A DNA stretch of 8,711 nt from Gammaproteobacteria bacterium. GTDB taxonomy: Bacteria; Pseudomonadota; Gammaproteobacteria; GRL18. Made by a program: the position numbers and the translations under genes. The notes beneath the pieces were generated by a model. It did no database searches. It was not told where the DNA came from and worked only from the letters and a program-made list of their open reading frames with translations. The DNA lies in the NCBI GenBank assembly GCA_024511395.1, contig JANELJ010000072.1, forward strand, positions 1 through 8,711. Direction: 5' to 3'. Each line of letters begins with the position of its first letter. Positions within the stretch are counted from its first letter, which is position 1. Shown piece after piece: positions 1 to 5,719 of the stretch.

Positions 1-2
1 AT

Positions 3-113
3 GTTGCAGCTTACATGAGGTATTACAACCTGGAAAGGCTACATTCAGCAAATGGTGAACAGTCACCAATTAACTATGAAAATTCTCTAAAAAAAGTATC
101 CGGTTGGACTTGA
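3..113 (+). pseudogene. IS3-family transposase (OrfB), C-terminal end only
   Basis: Frame 3 is open from the window edge and encodes 36 residues before TGA. It includes YYNLERLHSANGEQSPINYE, which matches the end of the IS3-family DDE integrase-type transposase: a tyrosine-rich stretch, then R-x-H-S, then a small residue, then S-P-x-x-Y/F-E. The rest of the element lies outside the window, so I cannot say whether it is complete. The stop codon lies close to the presumed right terminal repeat, as is usual in several IS3 groups. The family call is fairly safe; the subgroup is not determined. Confidence 0.8.
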
Positions 114-123
114 ACAGTACACA
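98..123 (+). repeat. Presumed right terminal end of the IS3-family element
   Basis: The sequence around the transposase stop, GGACTTGAACAGTACA, reads on the opposite strand as TGTACTGTTCAAGTCC. This has the 5'-TG tip and general look of an IS3-family terminal repeat. The exact last base (about 121-123) cannot be fixed, because the left end and the target duplication are outside the window. Directly after it an unrelated reading frame begins. Confidence 0.5.
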
Positions 124-387
124 CTAGGTGGCTGGGCCAGGCTGGATTCTATTAATGCCAGCAAGTGGGAATATGTTCAGCCGACACATGTAAAAATTGC
201 CGTCCAGGCCTTTATGGAGAAAGACTATAATAAAGACTCCCACTGGTTTGATTTAGAAGAAGGTCAATATATTCAGGGATTGGTCGCACATTATAATGAT
301 GAAAAACGGGTTTATGTGGTAACGGTAGATCCCGAACCATTAACCAGACAGATTAATGACCGCTGGCCAAGGCTTGTTGGGGCTTAA
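124..387 (+). pseudogene. 3' fragment of an unrecognised gene, truncated by the IS element
   Basis: Frame 1 is open from about position 91, across the IS end, to TAA at 385-387. From 133 it reads like real protein (WARLDSINASKWEYVQPTHV, later HWFDLEEGQYIQGLVAHYND and RVYVVTVDPEP), about 85 residues of mixed polar and aromatic composition. There is no start codon with a ribosome site, and the frame runs into the IS end, so this is most simply the C-terminal part of a gene interrupted by the insertion. I do not recognise the family. No membrane segment, signal peptide or catalytic motif is visible. The function is unknown. Confidence 0.5.
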
Positions 388-626
388 CTCCAGCCATGAA
401 TTTTAACTTAAAATATCACAGCTTTGTTCTGAGCTGGCAGATCCATTAAAAAGAAATATACAAAATCAGGTAAAAAAAGGAGAGTGTCCAAATTATAAAA
501 ACAAAAAATAATTGAACAGTGATTATTTTGTTTAAGAAATATTGATTTTGTCCTAAATAGGTGTTTTTTTGGCCTAAAAGTACAATACTGGCGTTATGTG
601 GAAATCTTCTAATTTGTTGATTTTAA
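388..626. other. Gene-free AT-rich stretch
   Basis: No convincing coding sequence was found. A short inverted repeat (CAGCT...AGCTG near 419-436) and an AAGGAGAG purine run (about 477-484) not followed by a useful ORF are visible. The part next to 626 lies downstream of the tRNA-Leu gene on the minus strand. It shows no clear hairpin plus T-run, so the tRNA terminator is not identified. Confidence 0.4.
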
Positions 627-713
627 TGGTGCCCAGGGCCGGAATCGAACCGGCACGGTATTGCTACCGAGGGATTTTAAGTCCCTTGCGTCTACCAATT
701 TCGCCACCTGGGC
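627..713 (-). tRNA. tRNA-Leu (anticodon UAA)
   Basis: On the minus strand the gene begins GCCCAGGTGGCGAAATTGG and ends with an acceptor strand GCCTGGGC-like arm, then discriminator A and an encoded CCA (positions 629-627). The anticodon arm is AGGGA-CTTAAAA-TCCCT, giving anticodon TAA. A long variable arm (CGGTAGCAATACCG) marks it as a class II leucine tRNA. The T arm contains GGTTCGATTCC. The length is 87 nt including CCA. It lies 13 nt downstream of tRNA-Gly and is probably co-transcribed with it. Confidence 0.96.
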
Positions 714-726
714 AAACAGGTGTATT

Positions 727-802
<76 letters not shown>

Positions 803-808
803 AATAAC

Positions 809-824
809 TTCTCCTGGCGGAGAA
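809..824 (-). other. Hairpin in the tRNA precursor leader
   Basis: TTCTCC-GCCA-GGAGAA on the minus strand is a perfect 6-bp stem with a 4-nt loop, ending 6 nt before the mature 5' end of tRNA-Gly. It would fold in the 5' leader of the tRNA precursor and may mark a processing site. The role is inferred from position. Confidence 0.45.
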
Positions 825-882
825 TGGTTTTTAGAAGTATGCCTTGTCAGGCTATATTTGACCTTCTGTAAAATTGACGGGG

Positions 883-911
883 ATTATACCGAGCCATACA
901 GGAGAAAGCAA
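883..911 (-). promoter_or_regulatory. Sigma70-type promoter of the tRNA-Gly/tRNA-Leu unit
   Basis: On the minus strand TTGCTT (911-906), a 17-nt spacer and a perfect TATAAT (888-883) lie about 80 nt upstream of the tRNA-Gly 5' end. The bases after the -10 box are CCCCGTC, a GC-rich discriminator typical of stable-RNA promoters under stringent (ppGpp) control. The match and position make this a strong call. The stringent response is inferred from the discriminator only. Confidence 0.85.
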
Positions 912-994
912 CGCTTTTAAGTAGAAATTAGTCATATATATTGTTAATTTTTAAATGAAATTTTCTGTGCTTTTATAATGTAAGTCTTTGATTT

Positions 995-3254
995 TTAATT
1001 TTTTAACAGTGCGGTTATTTCTTCCGGTGGTAAAGGCCGGTAATAAAAGAAACCCTGGATAATATCGCAGCACATTTCTTTTAACAGAGTGACTTCATGT
1101 TCGTTTTCAACCCCTTCGGCGACCACCTGATAATTTAGGGTGTGTGCCATATTGATAATGGTATTAAGTAGTATGGCTGATGTTGAATCGGCTCTTACAT
1201 CATGAATAAACAGTTTATCAATCTTCAAACAATCGATAGGTAACTGTTTTAAAGAGGCGAGGGATGAATAACCGGTACCGAAATCGTCAACAGCAATTTT
1301 AATGCCAGCTTTTCTGAGTTTAATAAATCTATCCAGAATTTTTTCTGGTGACTGAATAACACTTTCAGTAATTTCAAGTTTTAACCTGTTTGGTGTTAGC
1401 TGGGTCTCTTTTAGAATGTTTTCTACCGATGAAATTAATTGCGGATCACAAAAATGAATGGGTGAAATATTTACTGCTAAATTAAGTTCCGGCAGACCCT
1501 GTTGATACCATTGTCTGGTCTGTTTACAGGCAGTTTCTAATACCCAGATCCCCATTTTTTTATTAAACCGAGATGTTCCATAATATTCGTCCTCGCTGCA
1601 GTATTGGTATTGCCCATTACTCGGATGATGGGCAGGACCTTAAAACCCTATTAAAAGCAGCAGATAGTGCCATGTATGCCGCTAAAGCAGACGTAAAACA
1701 CCAGTATACATTTTATCAGAAAGATCTTACCCTTCTTGCTGAACATCGTTTAAAGCTGGAAGAAGAGCTACGCTAGGCCATTGAGCTTAAACAAATGGAA
1801 CTGTATTACCAGCCACAGGTGCAATTATCAACGGGTAAAATTATTGTTGTTGAAGCCCTGATCCGATGGCGTCACCCTGAACACGGTCTGGTCGAACCCG
1901 CAGATTTTATCAATAGTTTTGCCTTCAAGGAGTACAGGCTGATTAACTTCTTCCAGACAGCGTCTGGCGGCATCTGCAGCACCGTAAAGCTCATTAACAT
2001 TATCAATGAGCATGCAAAATTCATCACTGCTTAAACGGGCAACAAAATCAGAATGGTGCAGAACGCGTTCAAGTCGCTGGGCTATAGTAATTAATAATTT
2101 GTCACCGATATCATGCCCCATGTTGTCATTAATATTTTTAAAACCATCGAGATCCAGAAACAGCATGGCAAAACGTTCCTGGCGACGCTGGGCAGAATTA
2201 ATATAATCCCCGACGTGTTTGTAAAAATAAGAACGACTGGCCAGTCCTGTCAGGGTATCAGTATAAGCCAGTTGACGAATATGACGTTCCGTTGCATTTT
2301 TCTGAGTAATATCCTGTATGGTACCCAGTATAATATCCGGGGAGTCCGGTGAAGTACCCAGTTCCTGATGGACTACCAGGGTCGGGTGTTCATTAATGAC
2401 CAGACGATAATCAATGGGTTTAAGAGGTGCATTTTGAGTAACATCGGTAATAACATTGCGTACAAAACTGCGATCTTCCGGGTGTACAAAGTTTAAATAG
2501 TCCCCCAGGTTATAACAGCAGGCATCTGAATTTATGCCTAATAATCGGGAAAAGTTTTCAGATACACTAAAGGTGTCTTTTATTGAATCCCATCGCCAGT
2601 AACCAAGGTTGGCTATTTTTTGAGCGCTGGCTAACTGTTTATGTACTTCATTGAGTATTTTTATATTTTTACTGGCATGCAGGTTAAACATAATATGATG
2701 TTTAAGTACTATATAATTGACAGGTTTGGTAACAAAGCCCGAAACACCGGTATCAAAAGCCTGTTTGACTGCATCAATATCTTCAAGTCCTGTCACCATG
2801 AGTATCGGTGTGTTTTTTAAAGATTTTAATTTCAGGAGTTGTCTGGCTGTTTCAAAGCCATCCATACCTTCCATAATTGCATCCAGAAGAATCAGGTCTG
2901 GTGGATTGGTTCGACATACATTAATGGCTTGTTTGCCATTGTCGGCTTCAATTACCTGATAGCCTGCAGCATGCAGTGCATCGGAAGTGTTCATTCGAAA
3001 ATCAGGGTCATCATCCACTATCAGGATGGTGTAGTGGTTCTGTACTGGAGTCTTATTATCAATACCAGAAAGTGTATTTTGAATATTATGAGAATAATGG
3101 TTTAAAGCTTTAAGGAACTGTTTTAAAGCGGGCTCTGTTTTATCCAGTAAATTCTGGGCAGCAGATAGCTGGTTATTTCTAGCAACAGATTCTAATTTAG
3201 CATCATAGGTATGTCTTTAAGGATTTTATCATTTCGTTTCAATAGTTTACCCAT
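995..3254 (-). pseudogene. Broken REC-PAS-GGDEF-EAL cyclic-di-GMP signalling gene
   Basis: When whole, the protein would be a response regulator with cyclic-di-GMP synthase- and phosphodiesterase-type domains. Start: ATG at 3254-3252 (MGKLLKRNDKILKD), with GGAG 10 nt upstream. Around 3207-3217 the frame shifts by one base. The next frame has no ATG or TTG start and continues through YTILIVDDDPDFR into REC, with the phosphoacceptor Asp codon at 2881-2883 (LILLDAIMEGMDGFE) and the TKP lysine. A PAS domain follows (about 2300-2615), then the GGDEF N-terminal half, with the signature SSDEF at 2017-2031. The frame breaks at about 1916, where a 347-bp segment is inverted. The EAL C-terminal half resumes at about 1568 with NIS, LEITES, DDFGTGYSS, VAEGVEN and QGF motifs, so its later catalytic residues look intact. 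Lesions: a frameshift, an inversion, an internal TAG and missing codons at one junction. REC-PAS-partial-GGDEF and partial-EAL fragments could still be translated, but full function is not expected. Confidence 0.85.
1569..1915 (+). pseudogene. Inverted internal segment: end of GGDEF plus start of EAL
   Basis: This piece reads on the plus strand, opposite to the gene around it. From ATG 1573 it encodes the C-terminal part of a GGDEF domain (CSIGIAHYSDDGQDLKTLL, AADSAMYAAK), then an in-frame TAG at 1774-1776, then the EAL start (MELYYQPQVQLSTGK, VVEALIRWRHPEHG, EPADFI). Those are exactly the parts missing from the minus-strand halves on either side. At 1565-1568 the sequence is AAAC and at 1916-1919 it is GTTT, a 4-base inverted microhomology. 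Re-inverting through it joins EGK-T to EMFHN in frame. At the other junction about five codons of the usual PLAEETG stretch are absent, and one base in an A7 run (minus strand, 1561-1555) is also needed. The boundaries are accurate to a few bases. Confidence 0.85.
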
Positions 3255-3321
3255 CAGGATGTAACTCCATAATTAGGTTCTACACCAAACTGATAAAGTC
3301 CAGTAGACTTATCTCGTTTAG
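3254..3321 (-). pseudogene. Possible C-terminal scrap of a gene upstream of the cyclic-di-GMP gene
   Basis: A minus-strand frame reads KRDKSTGLYQFGVEPNYGVTS and ends in TGA (3256-3254). This stop overlaps the ATG of the next gene as TGATG, the usual sign of translational coupling in an operon. The frame stays open for about 20 more codons beyond 3321, but from about 3322 the plus strand clearly encodes another protein, so the genuine part would be cut there. I do not recognise the sequence, and a stretch this short can be open by chance. The stop/start overlap is the main argument. Confidence 0.3.
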
Positions 3322-3616
3322 GATGATCCCAATGCCAGAATTTTAATGAGTGGCGATATTGGTGCAGCCCTGGAAGCCCCTGGCAGTCCTATGTATGTGG
3401 ATGATTTTGACAGCCATAAGGAAAAAATGCAGTTTTTCCATAAACGGCTGGATGCCGTCCAATGAAGCTAAAAAAGACTGGATTAGGCGGGTACGGGATC
3501 TGGATATTGATATTATGGCGCCCCAGCATGGCCGTTTATTTAAAGGTGATGATGTCAAACGCTTTCTGGACTGGTTTGAAGATCTGGATGTCGGGATTGC
3601 CATTCACGGCAGTTAA
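3322..3616 (+). pseudogene. C-terminal third of an MBL-fold di-iron oxygen-binding-type protein, frameshifted
   Basis: From 3322 frame 1 reads DDPNARILMSGDIGAALEAP and MYVDDFDSHKEKMQFFHKR. Near 3445-3449 it shifts by one base into frame 2, which continues WMPSNEAKKDWIRRVRDLDI, DIMAPQHGRLFKGDDV, RFLDWFEDLDVGIAIHGS and TAA. SGDIGA (metal-ligand Asp) and APQHG (metal-ligand His) are the last two metal-binding motifs of the flavodiiron-type metallo-beta-lactamase fold, and the sequence resembles stand-alone oxygen-binding di-iron proteins. The N-terminal part with the HxHxDH motif is absent: a TAG precedes 3322 and no homologous frame lies upstream. So this is a truncated, frameshifted remnant of about 97 codons from a protein usually near 250 residues. 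One extra base in CGGCTGG (expected R-W) explains the shift. A terminator follows. Confidence 0.75.
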
Positions 3617-3638
3617 AGCCGGAATGTTAACCGTGGTT

Positions 3639-3666
3639 AAAAGCCTGCTTAAAGCAGGCTTTTTTC
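3639..3666 (+). terminator. Rho-independent terminator after the MBL remnant
   Basis: AAAAGCCTGC and GCAGGCTTTT form a strong stem with a small loop, followed by a run of six T. It closes transcription of the MBL remnant and insulates the bolA region. Because the A-run is complementary to the T-run, it could also work in the opposite direction. Confidence 0.9.
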
Positions 3667-3697
3667 TGTCTTAATACAGTCTTATTACAATAGTACC

Positions 3698-3727
3698 TTG
3701 AAAAATAATTATTCAGACAAATATACC
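3698..3727 (+). promoter_or_regulatory. Candidate sigma70 promoter for bolA
   Basis: TTGAAA (3698-3703), an 18-nt AT-rich spacer and TATACC (3722-3727) lie about 40 nt upstream of the bolA start, in the gap after the terminator. The -35 box is good and the -10 box is only partial, so this is a tentative call. Confidence 0.35.
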
Positions 3728-3766
3728 TTTTATTAAGTTGAATATAAGTGATAGGTGATATACCAT

Positions 3767-4078
3767 ATGAGCGTTCAAAGTACTATTGAAAGCAAACTGT
3801 CAGAAGCCTTTTCTCCTGATTATCTACGGGTAGAAAATGAAAGTCACATGCATAATGTGCCTGCGGGTTCAGAAATGCACTTTAAAGTGCAGATTGTGAC
3901 CGATGAGTTTTCTGGTATGATGTTAATAAAACGTCACAGAGCCGTAAATAAAGTACTTGAAGAAGAACTTGCAGGTCCTATCCATGCCCTGTCCATTTAT
4001 GCGTTTACCACTGAAGAATGGCAAAAACGCAATGGTGAAGTAGCAGACTCGCCTCCCTGTCATGGCGGCGGCAAATAA
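3767..4078 (+). CDS. bolA: BolA family transcriptional regulator / Fe-S partner protein
   Basis: This is a 103-residue protein, close to the 105 residues of E. coli BolA and collinear with it. Diagnostic stretches are ESHMHNVPAGSEMHFKVQIV (residues 25-44), the K-R-H-R motif (55-58), EEELAGPIHAL with conserved His73, and the C-terminal SPPC-H-G-G-G tail that marks BolA proper rather than the shorter IbaG/YrbA proteins. BolA binds DNA through a class II KH-like fold and also pairs with monothiol glutaredoxins around a [2Fe-2S] cluster; that role is taken from the family. It is cytoplasmic, with no signal peptide. I chose ATG 3767 because AGGTG lies 9 nt upstream and the resulting N-terminus fits the family; a GTG at 3755 would add four residues. 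The next gene, a thioredoxin, starts 48 nt downstream on the same strand, so a redox/stress operon is plausible. Confidence 0.93.
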   Translation: MSVQSTIESKLSEAFSPDYLRVENESHMHNVPAGSEMHFKVQIVTDEFSGMMLIKRHRAVNKVLEEELAGPIHALSIYAFTTEEWQKRNGEVADSPPCHGGGK

Positions 4079-4089
4079 ATTTTACTAAT

Positions 4090-4105
4090 TTAAGCACACG
4101 CTTAA
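4090..4105 (+). other. Small hairpin between bolA and the thioredoxin gene
   Basis: TTAAGC-ACAC-GCTTAA is a perfect 6-bp inverted repeat in the 48-nt gap. It is not followed by a T-run, so it is not a normal terminator. It may be an mRNA stabiliser or processing hairpin, or may be chance. Confidence 0.3.
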
Positions 4106-4126
4106 GAAACTGTTTAAGGAACTATT

Positions 4127-4507
4127 ATGGCGACCATTGAAGTAACCGCTGAAAATTTTAATGATTTAATTAAAGACAATGACTTTGTGATTGTTGACTT
4201 CTGGGCGCCTTGGTGTGGACCCTGTAAAGGTTTTGCCCCGGTCTATGAAGAACTGTCAGAAAAATACCCTGATATCGTCTTTGCCAAGGTCAATACTGAA
4301 GAAGAGCAACAGTTAGCAGCCGAATTTCAGATCCGTTCTATTCCAACTTTAATGCTGTTCCGTGAACAGATTGTTTTATTTGCCCAGCCCGGCGCCCTGC
4401 AGGGTTCGCAACTGGAACAGGTCATAGAACAGGCTAAAGGTCTGGATATGGATCAGGTCAGAAAAGACATTGAACAGCAGCAGGCTGAACAGGCAACTAA
4501 ACAGTAA
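4127..4507 (+). CDS. Thioredoxin-family protein
   Basis: A cytoplasmic dithiol oxidoreductase of 126 residues. The active site is WCGPCK (Cys30 and Cys33), preceded by the VDFWAPW strand (residues 23-29). The cis-proline loop is SIPT (Pro73) and the internal strand is FAKVNTEEE. Length and motif match thioredoxin 1-type proteins, plus a C-terminal extension of about 20 residues rich in Gln and Glu (DMDQVRKDIEQQQAEQATKQ), which ordinary TrxA lacks and which looks like a charged helix. No signal peptide is present. ATG 4127 is preceded by AAGGA with 6-nt spacing. It lies between bolA and hemH on one strand and may be co-transcribed with bolA. The extension and the context suggest a thioredoxin-like paralogue rather than certainly the main TrxA, so no symbol is given. 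Confidence 0.92.
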   Translation: MATIEVTAENFNDLIKDNDFVIVDFWAPWCGPCKGFAPVYEELSEKYPDIVFAKVNTEEEQQLAAEFQIRSIPTLMLFREQIVLFAQPGALQGSQLEQVIEQAKGLDMDQVRKDIEQQQAEQATKQ

Positions 4508-4520
4508 ATCTGCCTATTAA

Positions 4521-4545
4521 GGCTCTGCTTTTCAGAGCCGTTTGT
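4521..4545 (+). terminator. Weak intrinsic terminator or attenuator between the thioredoxin gene and hemH
   Basis: GGCTCTG-CTTTT-CAGAGCC is a perfect 7-bp stem followed by GTTTGTGG, a poor T-run. It starts 13 nt after the thioredoxin stop. It could reduce read-through into hemH rather than stop it fully. Confidence 0.5.
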
Positions 4546-4568
4546 GGAGCTATTTGTGGAAATAATGG

Positions 4569-5606
4569 ATGAAATTTTACGGCAAGCCGATTGAACCTGA
4601 TCAGGCTGAAAAAACAGGTGTACTTCTGGTCAATCTGGGTTCCCCTGATGCCCTGGACGTACCTTCAATCCAGCGTTTTCTAAAAGAATTTCTCTCCGAT
4701 CACCGGGTCATTGAAATCCCTCAGCCTGTCTGGCAGATTATCCTGAATCTTTTTATCCTGCCGTTTCGTCCCCGTAAACTGGTGCCCTTATACCAGTCGA
4801 TCTGGACCGATGACGGTTCGCCCTTGGTGGCCATTGCTGAACAACAGAAGCAGAAGCTGGAAAAACACTTTCAGAAAGCAGGCAAAAAGGATATCTGTTT
4901 TGCCCTGGCCATGCGTTATGGCCAACCGGAGATCCGTTCTGTCCTCAAGCAGCTGGCTGAACAAAATGTCCGGAAAATTCTGATTTTTCCAACGTATCCC
5001 CAGTATTCCGGCACTACCACAGCGTCTATTTTTGATGCAGTTACTAATGAATTACAGCACTGGCGCTGGGTACCTGAACTGCGCTTTATTAATCAATACC
5101 ATGATGAGCATGCCTATATTAAAGCATTGGCGAATTCAGTTAAAAATCACTGGCAGCAACAGGGGCAGGCAGACAAACTGATTATGTCCTTTCACGGCTT
5201 GCCAAAATTCTGCCTGGATAAAGGTGATCCCTATTACCATCAATGCCATAAAACCGCCCATTTACTGGCCGAAACACTGGGTCTGGATAAACAACAATGG
5301 CAAATAACTTTCCAGTCCCGCTTCGGTAAAGTCGAATGGCTAAAACCCTATACCAGCGCCACCCTAAAAGAATTAGCCAAACAGGGCACCCAGTCCGTTG
5401 ACGTGATCTGCCCCGGCTTCGCCATCGACTGCCTGGAAACCTTGGAAGAAATAGCCGTAGAAAACCGGGATGTGTTTATAAAGGCAGGCGGAAAACAATA
5501 TCATTATATTCCGGCTTTGAATGCAACGGAGGAGCATGTTGGGGTTTTGGCGAGGGTGATTGAGGAGCATACGGGAGGCTGGGGGGAAGAAAGCGTTCAG
5601 CGCTGA
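4569..5606 (+). CDS. hemH: Ferrochelatase
   Basis: It inserts Fe2+ into protoporphyrin IX, the last step of protoheme synthesis. The 345-residue length is typical of bacterial HemH. Visible markers are GVLLVNLGSP at residues 17-26, the QYSGTTTASI segment at 145-154, the signature IMSFHGLP with catalytic His209 and GDPYY just after, TFQSRFG at 247-253, and CPGFAIDCLETLEEI at 281-295 with the conserved Glu290. In Gram-negative bacteria it acts at the inner face of the cytoplasmic membrane. ATG 4569 is used because GTGGA lies 8 nt upstream and the frame gives the family N-terminus; ATG 4565 in another frame ends after a few codons. The last residues (GEESVQR) are encoded by a repeat element that begins at 5592, so the C-terminus may differ from relatives. 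It converges with moeA. Confidence 0.96.
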   Translation: MKFYGKPIEPDQAEKTGVLLVNLGSPDALDVPSIQRFLKEFLSDHRVIEIPQPVWQIILNLFILPFRPRKLVPLYQSIWTDDGSPLVAIAEQQKQKLEKHFQKAGKKDICFALAMRYGQPEIRSVLKQLAEQNVRKILIFPTYPQYSGTTTASIFDAVTNELQHWRWVPELRFINQYHDEHAYIKALANSVKNHWQQQGQADKLIMSFHGLPKFCLDKGDPYYHQCHKTAHLLAETLGLDKQQWQITFQSRFGKVEWLKPYTSATLKELAKQGTQSVDVICPGFAIDCLETLEEIAVENRDVFIKAGGKQYHYIPALNATEEHVGVLARVIEEHTGGWGEESVQR

Positions 5607-5714
5607 GCGTTCAGAAAGAGCCAGAGCAAAAGGATTTATCCTCAAATTAATACAAAATATTTTAATGTTTTTCTTGACCCAAAAAAAGGGATTTTAAACT
5701 TTTCGCTGAACGCT
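5592..5714. repeat. Region bounded by inverted repeats between hemH and moeA
   Basis: AGCGTTCAGCG at 5592-5602 is exactly repeated in inverted orientation at 5704-5714 (CGCTGAACGCT). A second, direct copy of the core, GAGCGTTCAG, lies at 5605-5614. The interior is AT-rich and non-coding, including CCC-A7-GGG-ATTTT (about 5680-5695), which could be a weak terminator. The left arm overlaps the last codons and stop of hemH. The right arm ends 5 nt before the moeA stop. This resembles a small REP-like or MITE-like element, or a shared bidirectional terminator structure; the sequence alone does not decide. Confidence 0.5.
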
Positions 5715-5719
5715 CGCTC

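Noticed and set aside
1828..1915. C-terminal tail of the REC-PAS-GGDEF frame past EGKT (IDKICGFDQTVFRVTPSD...)
   Set aside because: It is the antisense of the inverted EAL start, read only because of the inversion; not native protein.
1916..2034. Plus-strand continuation after EPADFI reading NSFAFKEYRLINFF
   Set aside because: It superficially resembles the EAL PLAEEYGLI region, but the minus strand here clearly encodes the GGDEF domain, so the likeness is chance.
3343..3603. 86-residue minus-strand ORF opposite the MBL remnant
   Set aside because: It lacks family features and lies opposite two frames with clear MBL motifs.
5373..5645. 90-residue minus-strand ORF over the end of hemH
   Set aside because: It is a shadow of the hemH coding frame with no ribosome site or recognisable domain.
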